Assembly: GCA_013146195.2 (NCBI GenBank)
Contig: CM028382.1
Span: 117,999,023-118,063,022 of the forward strand
Origin: Codonopsis lanceolata
Lineage: Eukaryota; Streptophyta; Magnoliopsida; Asterales; Campanulaceae
DNA: 64,000 nt
Reading direction: 5' to 3'
Numbering within the stretch: position 1 is the stretch's first letter; every line of letters begins with the position of its first letter. The notes below the pieces were generated by a model. It was not told where the DNA came from and made no database searches. It saw only the letters and a program-made list of their open reading frames with translations. Below are positions 35,154 through 47,968 of the stretch, piece by piece. Position numbers and translations under genes: made by a program.

Positions 35154-36275
35154 TTCAAGAGCAATTGTACTTGTGAATTAAGTTTGATTTTTTGGTTTCA
35201 GGGTAGCACCATTAACGAAGCAAGCCCAAGTCCACGCATGAAGGCCTGCTGGATCATTCCAACTTTGGATCTGTTGAAGATGGATTCTCTCAATCCATGA
35301 AGAGGATCCAAGCCCATCACATCAAAATAATGTTCAGCGATCCCTACCATAGTACCTGGGTCCTTGAAAACCTACAACCATTGCAACCAGTCAGTCATGC
35401 TATCCCTACCTTCAAAAGCCAACTGATTGGCTGACCACGCTATCCTTACCTTTCAACCAACCCTTTAATCCCTTCTTTAGCAGTATCTGGTCTCGGTGCC
35501 CTACCTTGGTGCCTTTAGCTTGATGCTTACTGCTCATTTTCTCCTCCAGTGATAGCAATCTGCGAATCTTCTTCTGATGTTTTTTGAATGGGATCATAGC
35601 TACACGATTCTTGCCATTCTTGCGATTGCTGGAAAAGAAATTACATGCCAAGATAATATACTGCATGATTGACTGATTGTGGGTCTGGGTAGGGACAACT
35701 TGACATCATTTTGATGTGATGTGATATTAGGGCTGATGATTGGGTGGGTTGGATCGAGTAGTAATGAGTCATGACCCGTTATAACCTAAATAATAAACGG
35801 GTCAGAATTGGTTGAATCAAAATGTGTAGCGGGTCAAGACGGGTCGTGACCCATTATAACCCAATTTTTTTCCCAACTGCCATTTATTCATAGTAAAATA
35901 AAGAAAGACAATTGTATGTTCTGCTGCAACAATTACTGCGGGACTTAGTACTACATCTCTGTTTATTTCATATACCAAAAATTTAAGCCTACACAACATT
36001 AAGCCAACAGGTCATATATTTCCATGAGAAAATGAGAACAAGCAATTGTAATATAAGTCAAAACAGAATGCGAAATTGATTAAATCAATACCATGTTCTA
36101 TTTCTGAGATGAATTACTTAACAATATTTAGATGGGAAATGTAAGCACTTTCAAATCTCAATCACAAAAACCAAAGTTGCTATTGCTACTATTACTTAAG
36201 GTACCGCTTGTGTTGTTCCCTGAAAGGCTGAAACCAAAAAATCAAACTTAATTCACAAGTACAATTGCTCTTGAT
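35154..36275. repeat. 48-bp inverted repeat pair
   Basis: The 48-bp segment at 35154-35201 (ttcaagagcaattgtactt...ttggtttcag) recurs almost perfectly in reverse complement at 36228-36275. A second weaker inverted pair (cacatcaaaat-atgt, then tccctacc) lies inside at about 35324-35352 and 35680-35714. Arms are about 1.03 kb apart in the LACS last intron. No flanking duplication was recognised. Confidence 0.6.
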
Positions 36276-36455
36276 GTTTGCTTCCCCCTTCTCACCCTTG
36301 GGTTTCATTTCACTTCACTTGTGAAGCCCATCATCATTGCGGGTTATATATATATAACAACAAAAAAAAACAATTAAGTCCAACTGCATTAGCTTATGCT
36401 TGCAAGATTCTTTCTCCAAAATAAATCATCCAGCGATAAGGTCAAATAAACAAAC
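36276..36455. other. 5' part of the 12.7-kb LACS last intron
   Basis: Begins (minus strand) with the donor GTTTGT next to exon 10. AT-rich with a short tatata tract near 36348; nothing else recognised. Confidence 0.5.
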
Positions 36456-37600
36456 CTTCGAAAGAGATTGCTGAACCTCAGAGATAGATTCCACTTTGCC
36501 ACACAACTCAGAGAAATCACTGTAATCGATCCCAGCGTCTTTGGCCCACTGCTCAAGAACCTGATGAGCAGGGACAACTATAGCTACAACATAACTGTGG
36601 AAGGGAACAGTATACACCATAAGATTGTCTACATATTTGCTTGCTGCAAGTGCCGCCTGAACCTGCAATTAAAAGCAGCATATACAATGAGTACACCCCT
36701 AACTAAAAACAAGATGCACAAAAATAATTAAGGACACAACAAAACACCACAAGCTCATCTGCTTGAGTGGGAGCTATCTTTCACAAAGTAAAAGTCATTC
36801 GGTGAACCAAGCTAAAATATTCCCATGAGCGGGTCCAATAACTATAAATACTACTACATTGGCTGAACACATCAAACGGGGGATTAAATACCTTCAGATA
36901 CGCGGGCACGAGAGACAAACAATCAATTAAACAAAAAGGTTTGAATGAGCACCTTTCCAAGGGAGATATACTCCCCATGCTGAAGTTTAACGATGTCCTT
37001 TCTATCAATAATTTCCAGACATCCATCAGAGTGGAACCTTCCAATATCCCCCGTGTAAAACCAACGCATGCCCCTCTCATCAACCAGCATTGACGAGGTC
37101 AATAGATAACAAGCTGCAATCCAGTAGACACATTCATGCATATATTAGGATTGTACCTTCTAAACCTCGTTAGTTTTCTCATCATTGTTGAAGTATCCAG
37201 GCAGTTACAATGCTACCACCAACAACAACCTCTCCTCGAGGCATTGGTTTGTCAGATGTCATGTACCCACCTTCTTCCCAGGAAAGGAGCTGTTACACAA
37301 AAAATGAGAATTCACTTGAGACATTAAGCATGAATTCTAATGCTAAGAATCGCCTATTACCATCCCCTATCTCCTATACCCTGTGATGTAAGTAAATTTG
37401 ATTGATCCTTCCTTCCATCGACATCGACTTGTATGGAATCATGGAGGAATTCAGAACAGGGTATCCTTACAATTAATCCCTATAGAACTAAATTTTCCCC
37501 TGTTCCTCATTGGATCTTTGAGATCGTAAGAAATTTAACTTAAACATCCATTGTTTCTTACTCTTACAATCAAATCTTCTGGCACCCATCAATAAGGGGA

Positions 37601-38140
37601 GCTAAACCAGAAGGAATTGTGCAAATTCAAAATATTTGAACAACTACAATATTGTGCATATAGTCAAAGTAAACAAATATTCAGGCATGGTCGAGTCTCG
37701 AGTGGTACTCTGGGCTCAGAGCTTATAGGGGACGAGTTTGATCCATGCGGTTGTAGCCTTTGAACCCAGAAATATAAATAAAAATAAAACAGGGATAGAC
37801 ATCAGCAGCCTCTATAGTCTGCGAAGCAATCAATTAATAAGAAGACAAATCCTTGGTATAATCTATCATTCTGCTAAACCAGAAGGAATTGTACAAATTC
37901 AAAATATTTGAACAACTACAACATTGTGCATATAGTCAAAGTAAACAAATATTCAGGCATGGTCGAGTGGTACTCTGGGCTCAGAGCTTATAGGGGACGA
38001 GTTTGATCCATGCGGTTGTAGCCTTTGAACCCAGAAATATAAATAAAAATAACACAGGGATAGACATCAGCAGCCTCCATAGTTCGCAAAGCAATCAATT
38101 AATGATAAGACAAATCCTTGGTATAATCTATCATTCTGCT
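37601..38140. repeat. 272-bp tandem duplication with SINE-like core
   Basis: Two copies, starting gctaaaccagaaggaattgt at 37601 and 37873, lie in the LACS intron between exons 8 and 7. Copies differ by small indels and a few substitutions. Each contains ggtcgagtggtactctggg and acgagtttgatcc, which resemble a Pol III A box and B box, so the unit may contain a tRNA-derived SINE fragment. Confidence 0.7.
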
Positions 38141-39506
38141 ACCTCTTTGGCCCTCCCTTCAACTGCTTTGGGTGGTGAGCATTTTGGGTAAGAAGTTTTT
38201 GCTCCTCCAGAGAAGGCAAACAGGTCAACAGCCTTGCTGGATAGCATGGGGCAAAAATGTTTTTAAAGCCTGTGGTTGAGGTCTCAGTCAAGAAAATGAT
38301 AAATTAGCTTAGGAACTGAAAATATAATTTTTTTAGCGAAAATTGTCTATTAGATCACCTAAGGCCCATGAAACATGGAGATAAAAAGGTGAGAATAGGG
38401 GTGTGGCGATGGTACGGTTTCTTTCCTTGCAAGGATTTCCCTTCTTCCACCCGTGGAGTAGCCAGAAATGCATAGTAAAAGTACGGACTAGAGTTTTTGG
38501 CATTAAAACCAAAACACCGTCATAGTAAAAAGCAAGTTTCTCAACGTTAAAGGGAGCAATCACCCCTGTTTTCAGTTTTTTGGTTTACCTCCCTATTGTA
38601 ACTGAGGTCCACTTGTCCTACATGGCTCCCCCTCTCTATCTCTCTTTATAATAAAACTTAACTTTATATACTTACTAAAAAAAATTAAGAGAAACAAATA
38701 CATTTGTACTTTCCCAAGAACCATCAACTTCTAACTGCCAGTATTTGCTGGCAGTAGTCAACTTTAGGATAATGCTAACTTGTGTAACTCCAAGTCAGTA
38801 GCATTTTACCCCAATTACTAGTTAAATCTGATTCGCTTGGCAAGTGTAAGTTACATATACCTTAATGTAGGCACAAGGGAGGGGTGGACCAAAATGCCCA
38901 ACAGAAGGGTCATCCGACTCAGAAAAAGCAGCTCCAGCACAGGTTTCTGCCAGCCCATATCCTTGACCAATAGGAGCCCTGAAGTTATTTGCATAAGAAC
39001 TAAGATAAAACAATACACATGGCAAAAAGATCACTAATGGGAGCATTTTCAAAGAAGAACTATGCAAGTATATATCCGGAAGAAGAAATCTTATATTCCT
39101 ATGTATGATTAGCCATTGCCCAAGCTATTATCCTAAACCAAAAGAAGGAATTCTTGAAAGATCATGCATCAGACATCGTCCAGACATAGTATTAACATGA
39201 AAAATTCAATCTAGAGGGAAGTAATATAAAACCCCCAATGGATAATAGTATATCTCCACAAACAATCCACAAGAATCCCATGTCAAGCATAAAAAATCTC
39301 CACACATATAATGATATAAACGCTTCCCTTTTTTGTGAATGGAATGATGCCGACCTCAAAGGATCTAACATACCGAAATGAAAGGCTGGTTATAAGCTCA
39401 AAAACTTTCAGACTATTGTACCCCTAGTTATGAATAAAGGAGCAAACATTGTAGGACAAAACCTCAGTTAACTAACATGTTGAGGATTTGATCAGGTCAT
39501 CATATG

Positions 39507-40074
39507 CATAGTTGTCAAAGTCGAGAGGCGCCAAAAAGGCGAGAGGTCCAAATTTGAGGTTAGAGGCGAGGCACTAAAAAGACGCCAAAAAGGCGCTCAC
39601 GGAAAAAATAGTAAGGAAAAATACATATAAGTATATAACTTAACAAATATCAACAAAACATGTTATAAGTGAGCATAATACATAAAACTAAGTGTTGGAA
39701 AACTAGTGTTTTTAAGTGAAGTAAATTGGGGCTTCGAGGCACTAATTTATTCGAGAGTCATTTATGTAATGACTAGGGTAATAGTGGAATTATGTTCTTC
39801 TCCATAAATACATAAGAATACTATATTTATTTGTCTAATTTGGATTACGGATGAATAAGTTATAGAGGCTTAAAGTATGACATTGGAAGTGTTGGAAGTC
39901 GGTTATCCCACATTGGAAAAATATGAAAGGTTTGAATGCTTTATATACAAAGGCTCCCTTGTGTTGGGTAAGCTTGTATAGAAAGGACTATCCCTCCCGC
40001 ACCCACAGGAGGGCTTACTCGTCGCTCATCGCCTCGCCCAGACCCTTTGAGGCACCTCGCCTTTGACAACTATG
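39507..40074. mobile_element. Short non-autonomous hAT element in LACS intron
   Basis: 568 bp. Termini CATAGTTGTCAAAG and CTTTGACAACTATG are perfect inverted repeats. The 8-bp duplication ATCATATG flanks both ends (39499-39506 and 40075-40082). Subterminal sequence is rich in gaggcg/cgcctc motifs. No coding region. It sits between LACS exons 7 and 6. Confidence 0.88.
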
Positions 40075-42598
40075 ATCATATGAGACCTTTAGATGAGAAG
40101 GTAAATTATCATGAATTATCTAGTCGATTCGGAAGGTGCCAAGGGGGAGGAGGGGAAGTGGAGATAATAAATTATGAGGGCTTTCGAATTTAGATCATTA
40201 CAAAAAAGAAACTTGATGATATTAATAAATCGCTGTGTATCTCCAGATAAAGGAGCTCCGCCACATAGCATGAAATGAATCTCTCCTCCAAGTACTAATC
40301 GTATTTTCTTAAAAACAATGACATCCCACAATTACTTCTCTAGTCCCCAAGCTCCAAGCCAGCTTCCTTCTACTGTTGCCAACCGCCATTTAAAGCCAAT
40401 GTGGAAAAGTTTTTTTGTAATTCCCCCCTTCTCTTCAACCTAAATTGTATTGGATTTGAAATAGGAGGGAGAGAGAGTTACTCTTATTAGTTGTATCTCA
40501 ACCCTTCAACACGAACCAAAGTCAAAATTTGGAAACATAAAGAGTTATTACAGTCTAGTTTGAACCTTCTTTACAACTCCATCACGAACACGATCTAAAA
40601 TAGCTGGTATTGCTGTCATAAGGGTGGGCTTCATCTCAGAAGCATCTCCCTTGGTTCCCTTTTTAACTTTGTTAGACCCGTCTGTTAGTGTAAGTGCCGA
40701 ACCATAACCAATTGCTGCACCTGCAGTTAACATAACAGACTGTAGAACCAGTGTCAATGACATCTTTATCTGAGATCGCCAGTCTACACAACCAGAATTC
40801 ACTCGTGATTTACCTCAGCAGTTAATTCGAAAACATGAGCCAGCGGCAAGTATGCCAAGTAGACATCACCAATTCCAAGTCTTGGGATCACTGTCATAAC
40901 AGCTGCTGCAGTGGCTACAATGTTCCCTTGTGTCATCATCACTCCCTAGATTACCAACATGGGTGGCAGAGCAAATGAAACTAGAAACTTGTACAGGAAA
41001 AGCATATTTAAATTGACATTATTGTCTCAGTCATCACAGACCCAAAAGAAAAGCTACAGTGACCTGTAAAAAGTTGTGTTCTATTAAGAGAAATATTCAA
41101 GCAACAGTTTTTGGATTGACCTGGATCCGTTGGTGTGGGACAGTCTAAGAGCCCCAATGGGTTTTATCCCTGATTGGTGGGTCCAATGTGACCATGCTGG
41201 TAGAAAAGAGTTTCTTCCTGTTTGGGAGGGAAAAATGCATCCTAACACACGCATAGTTATTTATAATAAAAATTGTAAACTTAGGTAAGCGCCCTTTTAT
41301 TTGGCATGCATGACATTTTTCATTCCTTTAATTTATCTTTCTTATCTTCCAGATTACTGTCAAATTACATCAAAGGCTAACAAGCAACCTTTCAAATGCA
41401 GGCCCACCCCTATCCCTGGCCCAGCACACACACACAATGATAACTGCAATATCTCTTGATCAGAGGAAAAGAACCCAAATAATCCCGACCCTATGAACAG
41501 AAGAATCAATGTAGGATCAAACCTTTGGTAGACCTGTGCTGCCACTCGTATACATGATGACTGCAATATCTTTCTTGATTAGTAGTCTAGATTGAACAGG
41601 ACTCTTCTTCCCAGTTTTTTCAACTTCAGAAAAAGAAGAAACTGTCCAGTCACCAATATTGTGGGAAGCTCTTCCATCATCATCTTCGAAGTAAATGACA
41701 TTCTTTATTGTTTTGAGGCTCGAACTAACTGCAGCCACTTTTTCAGTTGTTTGGAATCACATATCAAGGCTGATACTTGTGTCTGTCAAAAGAATATATA
41801 GTTAAGAAGTTAACAATGTTCTTCATTAACATTATAACAGCTTAAAAGCTACATGAAAAGTAAAAAGAAGAAAAAAGTGGCTATATTCTTCCACCTCATT
41901 AAGAGAATGGATTAGGGCCTCGTCACCTAAGGAAGCATAGATGGTAACCATAGTGAGGTTCTGCCGGAAGCATCCCTGCAACATAGTCGGATGAAGAATA
42001 AGATTTGAAAGAGGGCCATCATCATAAGCATTTAATCACAGTTCATTTCTAGCATTAAACAAACATACACTACACAAAATAGGGGGTAATGTACTAAAAA
42101 CAAACAATAGCTACCTGCAGAAAGGCAATAAACCACTCTGGTCGGGTTTCAGAAAAGATGGCAACATGAGTATCAAGATCATGACCTAAGTTTACGAGCC
42201 CAGATGCAAAGTTGGAAGCACGCTCAAAAACCTGTCCATGAGTCTCCCAATGGTATTCCCCAAAGTGTAGCTTCTCAAACTTCCTCCCATCACTAGCTGT
42301 GATGAAATCCTTACTGATTAGCTTTCTTGTTCCAAGAAACCGATCTCGTGAATGCTTCTTACAAGACTGCTCAAAGAGAGCAGCCATAGTTGTGTCCTTT
42401 CCCACGGGACTTCAACTAATTCGGTTGCTTACCATTACGCATTGTAACACCTGCTTCACCACCAACTTGAACAGGAACACCTCTCTGTTTCCCCTTTTTC
42501 TTCCCCATAAATATCGCAGATAGCAATAATGTTATTAAAACAACAACAATAACAGCACCCATAATCCCATAAGACCCATGAACCTTGAGAAGCGACAT

Positions 42599-44030
42599 GT
42601 TATCACCATCACCCACCTCAGGTAAGGTTTGTCGTTCTCATGTAGTGTACAGACCACATTTCGTTCTCATGTAGTGTACAGACAACCTTTATGAAATATT
42701 CATCGTATATTAGTCAGACTATATTAAACGTATGGATGACAGTATTTATTTGTACTACTTATTTCTGAATTACTTGCTTCCTCCGGTCTGATTTTCACTG
42801 ATAGTATATTCTGTCTGCATCGTATATTCACTGATAGTATATTCTAGCTAAATAAAATATATTTTGCACAAACATAATCTTATATCAAAGCTTGTTAACT
42901 GCAGCCAATGGGTTATGTACATACATTGGAGAAAGTCCAAGTACCTTTAATCAATAACAAGACTAAAATAATTCTCCTAAAAACTTTTGAAATCAACATC
43001 TCTTTCTAAACAATGTGAGATACATCTCTTCTATTGGTTATAACAAAAAAATAATAATAGTAGTAGTCTTTTAATAACAATCACATATTTTATCTTCACT
43101 GCTTCTAAATTAAATATCTACTGTTGAGTTTACATTTGAAGTATTTTATGAATAGTGCTAAATCAATAAAATAATTCTTTCTTCTTAAAAAAAAAATCGC
43201 AATCAATAAAAATATTATTGGCAAGGGAGCACCTTTAAAAAAATTCTGAAAATAGACATGAGACTTAAGTCTGAAACATAGGGAAAAGTGGAGTATTATT
43301 TTTTCTTGGAACCCAACACTCCATACAATTCTCTGTGTATGTGTGCGCATGCGTGTGTTTTGAAATGCAAAAATACAGGTGAGGGGATGGGGATGAGATG
43401 TTCTTTAATGGTATTTGAATTCATCATGTGATTCATTCAAGACATCAATCTAGATGTCCTTGAAAAACACTAAACGTCAGTCATGACACCATATGAATAT
43501 GATAACTGGTCTTGTCCTCCATCCCAACCAATCCTATTAATGATGTTTTTCTTTCTTTCTAGAATCCAATGATAACTCAACAAGTAATCACAAAAATTAC
43601 ACAGTAATACTTTTCATATCTTTTCAGCCATTACATTAGTTCTGAGTTCTGAGTTCTGACTCGGGTTCTAATTTTGCAATTTTCAGAAATACTTGCACCG
43701 TGTTTTACAAAAATGAATTGTGGTTGTAACTTGTAAACTAGTTGCAAGTTGCAGAAATTAGGTTCAAAACAAAAACCATTGCATCCAATCCATGCCACAT
43801 CTTACCAACTATTCCCTTTGAATGTGTTAAGTCTTTTCTAAGTACTATTAAGGAGGAGCATTGCATTGTAAGGTGATCAATGCAATTACAACATGAGGGT
43901 TACCAAGCTCCACATATCTGTCCACTCATTGCATTTTTCAAGGTCCCAAGAAACAGAGTGAAGGGTAAAACAGAAAAGCCCAATAATTTTCATCTACCCA
44001 AGTATAGAGGGACTTAATGGAACTGCCGTT
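42599..44030. other. Intergenic, LACS upstream side
   Basis: 5' flank of the LACS-like gene and 3' flank of the next gene. A duplicated gttctcatgtagtgtacaga lies at about 42635-42683, and a gatagtatattc duplication near 42830. The minus-strand open frame at 43105-43350 is AT-rich with no recognisable domain. Confidence 0.45.
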
Positions 44031-47000
44031 TTACTTTGACCCACCACGTTTAACTGTTTCTTCAACTCTTGTGAGTGCGTCTGAGAACACGTCAAGTGTC
44101 CAATCCTTCAAATCCTCCTGCACATAAATAAGTTACACATCATTGGGTGTCTCACACAATCACTTAACAAGGGTTTTTTGCTGCAAAATCCATTGATAAA
44201 AAAAAAGTAAAACAGAATTATACTAGTACAAGGGTAAAGCAAAGACTTTCTCCCAAGGCATTATTGCCACTACACTACCAGAAACGCTCACCCAGTCTTG
44301 ACTCCCTATTTGCAAACAGTGCTTGAAGTGACTTGTGGGAAAAGCATATTGGAGAGGAGAGCCTAATCTTGCCGTGCTTACATGTCCTCATTTAAAAAGG
44401 TACCAGTAGCTTAATTAAAAGGATACATAAAAGAAAATAAATTATTACTCGTGTAAAGAAGCTTAGCTTAAAAGAAGCATTTCTTTTAGACAGAAGTGAT
44501 AGTTAATTTTAACTTTTCTTTTTGATGAATTAGTAATTGTTTTACTTCTAAATAAGTTAAGGACTTTTCAATTACCAAAGAAAATAAATAATGTAAACTA
44601 TGTGAGATGTCATGTATTTATTATTTATTAATGTCCCTATAAATCCCTAAAGATATGTCCATTGAATTGAAAGGAAAGAAGACTCCGTATATTAAGTCTT
44701 ATAAATTTCCCATATTACAACAATTAATTAAAAAAGTCTATTAATATGTTTTTTTAACCACATTTCAAAATTTTCACCAAATATGTGATCTGCAAGGCAA
44801 AACACTCCACTTGGACATTTTCGCAGTAGAGAGTATAGTAGTATACATTGTAAGAGCAATGTCTACTTTTTTCGAAAATTCTAAATTTGAGGGCAGGCAT
44901 ACGCCTACCGCACTATTGGCTGGATCCACACCCGAACACGACACAGGCCAGAGCATGTAATCGAGCTATCACATCTTGCAATCAATCCAAATATAAAAGA
45001 GTACAATAATGTGGATTGTTGCATGCGTACAATTATATAAACCCAGAGCTTGAAGTACTTCCCTAGTTCCCTAAAGAGCTATAAAAACTATATACAACAA
45101 CAAAATAATAGAAGGCAGGTGATACAATTTCGTTCTCTTAACAAAAGCATAGATTGTGGATCAAAGAACCAAGTGTGAAGGCTCAATACAGGACCAGACC
45201 CACGACTATTTTACTACTAGCACCCCACATGGTCAATTTAGCAACTTAAATTAAAGTGACCAGGTGAAACATAGGAGGCATTAACACATTTTCTTTCTAG
45301 CTACCATATGCTCTAAAAGGTTGATACCATAAATTGTGAGAAGTTAGCGACAAACTCATCAAAACCATTTTATTCTGATAAGAGGTCTAAGACCATATTT
45401 GATGGGAACATAATGGAGATTTATGTTGGCACCGGGATATAGATTTTCATTTAATTCCGAGTAAAGGATCTTTTTTTCTTTCTGCCCTTCGCTCGGTGTA
45501 TACTCCTAGTGTAAAAGGGTAGTGCCACATTAGTATCATTCTAATACGCTACTTGCCAATCAAAAAAGGCGTGTAAGACGGTAAGACCAAAGTCATGGAT
45601 GCCACAATTTGATTTTTTTTTTATTTTTTTTTTGATAAGTATGGATGCCACAATTTGTTAATATGCAATATCAAAGCAAAGAAAGAAATAAAGAGTTTGA
45701 GGTTCACCTTACGCACTGGTTCCCCTGTTCGTATCCGTGCATTTGGACGAGCAAGCTTTGATTCAAATGGAGTCCTTGGCCGTACTTCTTTGATTTCTTC
45801 CCATTCCTCACGAGAAAGCATCCTCACAGTGCCTTGACCAGCAGGAGCATTCCTTATCTTCCGCTCAATCATTTCTTGCGATCTTGATTCATCATACTGA
45901 CAGCATACCATGCAAAAGCATTAATTTTGGTTCCACCATGTTAAGTTATTTGACTAACTGGCAGCGTTAACCACGATGCTAACCTAGCTATTCAAAATGC
46001 TAGAAGTACCTGTGTCCTATAATTAGCACTAGGATATGAGCACAGATTATGGTGGGGCACTTTTAATGCATATACTACGACGAGCATATCCATCAACTCG
46101 TGTTTAGCACAAGAAACTACTTCATATCAAGTGCCAATTTGAACATATCATGCTAAGATTTGTCTACGCATATAATTACTGTATAAAGATAATTTGTTGT
46201 ATCCCAGTGGCATGATATCAAAGGTTAAATGATCGGACAGTTGCACACTCTCCTGCCACCTATACCCAAGCCCAGGGAATATAATGGTAACACAAGGCAA
46301 AGTCAATATCAAAGGCAGGACATGGATCCTACATACAACCTGACTGATATAGGATAAACATCGAATGCAGTTCTAACAGGGTTACATTCCTTCAGATAAA
46401 ATCACATGAGCTGGCTTCTTAACAAAAGTTATGAGATATGAGCGTGTATTTTTGATCAAGCTATTTACGTTGGAAAGACAAAAGGTTTGCAGTGTTGCTC
46501 TATTTGTGAAGGCTCCAGGTCATCTGCCATAGGATCAATAATAAGCCCGAACTGGACAGATTGTTGTTCAAGCTCATTCATATTAAATATCGAGCTTGAA
46601 ACAGTTCAAGTATGGTTTCTATAGCCCCCCATCTGGTCTCAAACAAGCTTCTAGTCTAAGATCCAAAACACAAGTTCTTTACACTGGACAAGAGCGAGTT
46701 CATGCTAAATTAACAAGCTTAGAGTTGCTGAACATTGGCTTGTTTCTATAAAGAATAGCTCTCAAACAAGAGCCAACAATTATGACTAGTACGAACTTCA
46801 GGCATTTGAAGTTTGACCTTATTACTTCAATCTTACATCATGAAGTAGCAGCCCAAATATACCAAATAGTCAACCATGTTGAAATGACAACTTCTCAGGT
46901 TGACCTCTGATCCCATTTTGCATATGCTAGACATTTTTTCAGCTAATACACAAACAACCGTAAGAAATTAATAAAATAAATAAATAGAGATGTATCATTG

Positions 47001-47477
47001 GCATTTTTTCAGCTAATACACAAAAAATCGTAGTATGATTCGCTTCTCATACCATCATCAGAAGCTTCGCAAAGAGTGTAACTCCAACAGTAGTGAGTAT
47101 CATTTGCATGGTTGCATTTTTATCATTGGCATTTTTTCATAAGAAATTAATAAAATAAATAAATAGAGATGTATCATTGGCATTTTTTCAGCTAATACAC
47201 AAACAATCGTAGTATGATTCGCTTCTCATACCATCATCAGAAGCTTCGCAAAGAGTGCAACTCCAACAGTAGTGAGTATTATTGGCATGGTTGCAGTATC
47301 AAGGTATTTTAAGGATTCCGGTACCTCCACACAAAAACGATCTTTTTTAGGATTTCTCCTCTTTCTCATCTTCTCTAATTCAGTAATCTTTCTCTTCAGA
47401 GTATCACTAGGACCATCTCGGGATAATGTATGTGCTTGCCTACAAAACTGGAACAACACTCGCCTAGACAAATCCAT
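44031..47477 (-). CDS. Small single-pass membrane protein, unknown function
   Basis: Three exons on the minus strand: 47477-47232 (82 codons), 45896-45708 (63) and 44117-44031 (28 plus stop), all joined in phase 0, giving 173 residues. Splice signals: ATGATG before GTATGA, gctgtcag acceptor, GTAAG before GTGAAC, tatgtgcag acceptor. The ATG at 47475-47477 is chosen because an in-frame TAG lies 15 bases upstream. Residues 1-20 (MDLSRRVLFQFCRQAHTLSR) look like a mitochondrial or plastid targeting sequence. Residues 28-47 are very basic (KRKITELEKMRKRRNPKK). Residues 64-82 (MPIILTTVGVALFAKLLMM) are one membrane helix. The rest is soluble: GQGTVRMLSREEWEEI, PRTPFESKLARPNARIR, and EDLKDWTLDVFSDAL near the C-terminus. 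No lesion is visible. I cannot name the family with confidence. Exon count and phases are inferred from sequence only. Confidence 0.75.
47033..47130 (-). repeat. Partial exon-1 duplication in the first coding intron
   Basis: The 3' end of exon 1 with its splice donor is repeated 179 bp downstream. The copy still reads TMQMILTTVGVTLFAKLLMM before GTATGAG; the original reads TMPIILTTVGVALFAKLLMM. The surrounding intron sequence (gagatgtatcattggcattt) is also duplicated. A cryptic second donor is therefore present. Confidence 0.75.
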
Positions 47478-47968
47478 GTTGCGCAAGAAGTGCTATCTTT
47501 CAGGGAGCTGCAAGCCTGCAACCAATAAATTAATTACGAAACCTAACCTCTTACGAGACATTCGAACATGACAACAACTGATAAAGATCTCACGAGAAAA
47601 CATACTAGGTTTTCAAAATTTGTTCCTCCAGATCTGTTTGTTATTGCATTCAGAAATCAAAATCAACTCGTTAACTAAGAGAAAAGTAAGAATAAAATTT
47701 TATAACCTAAGCAAAATAGGTTAAATTGAAACAGTATGGTGCCAGTTTCATGTTGAGCTGTTTCAATTTAAACATACGACAATATCGAATAGCTTCTTCT
47801 ATAACTACCAAATTAATCGTATTGCACCTGACTATATGAAACAAATTCAATAATTTGACAATCATATGTAAAAGAAAAATGGAAACGTGATTTAGAAAAA
47901 TTCAAACACTATATCATAAATAAGAGGAGAGAAACTGTGTATCATACAACTAAGCAAAATGAAAATAC

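Larger units (their letters stand above)
23590..42598 (-). pseudogene. Long-chain acyl-CoA synthetase (LACS8/9-like), probably pseudogene
   Basis: Eleven exons, minus strand: 42598-42115, 41975-41895, 41782-41523, 40945-40814, 40739-40566, 40439-40213, 38978-38861, 37289-37166, about 37110-36953, 36662-36456, and 23751-23590. LACS activates free fatty acids to acyl-CoA using ATP; plant LACS8/9 are membrane proteins of ER or plastid envelope. Visible are an N-terminal membrane segment (GIMGAVIVVVLITLLLSAIF), FLGTRKLISKDF, the ATP/AMP signature YTSGSTGLPKG across exons 3/4, LCGGAPLSGDTQRFIN, GQGYGLAETCAG, WFYTGDIGRF and the fatty-acid signature region DRKDIVKLQHGEY (family: DRKKDIV, so one Lys is missing). 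Total is about 700 residues, normal. Lesions: one or two frameshifts in exon 1 near 42405-42425; one base short in an A run of exon 3 near 41745; TAA at 40332-40334 replacing a Leu codon; one extra base in exon 8 near 37195; and no in-frame acceptor for exon 9. The last intron is 12,704 bp. Either a pseudogene or a poorly polished assembly. Confidence 0.85.

Noticed and set aside
44270..44300. cactacactaccagaaacg as a CACTA terminus
   Set aside because: Only the first bases fit; there are no subterminal repeats or partner terminus nearby.
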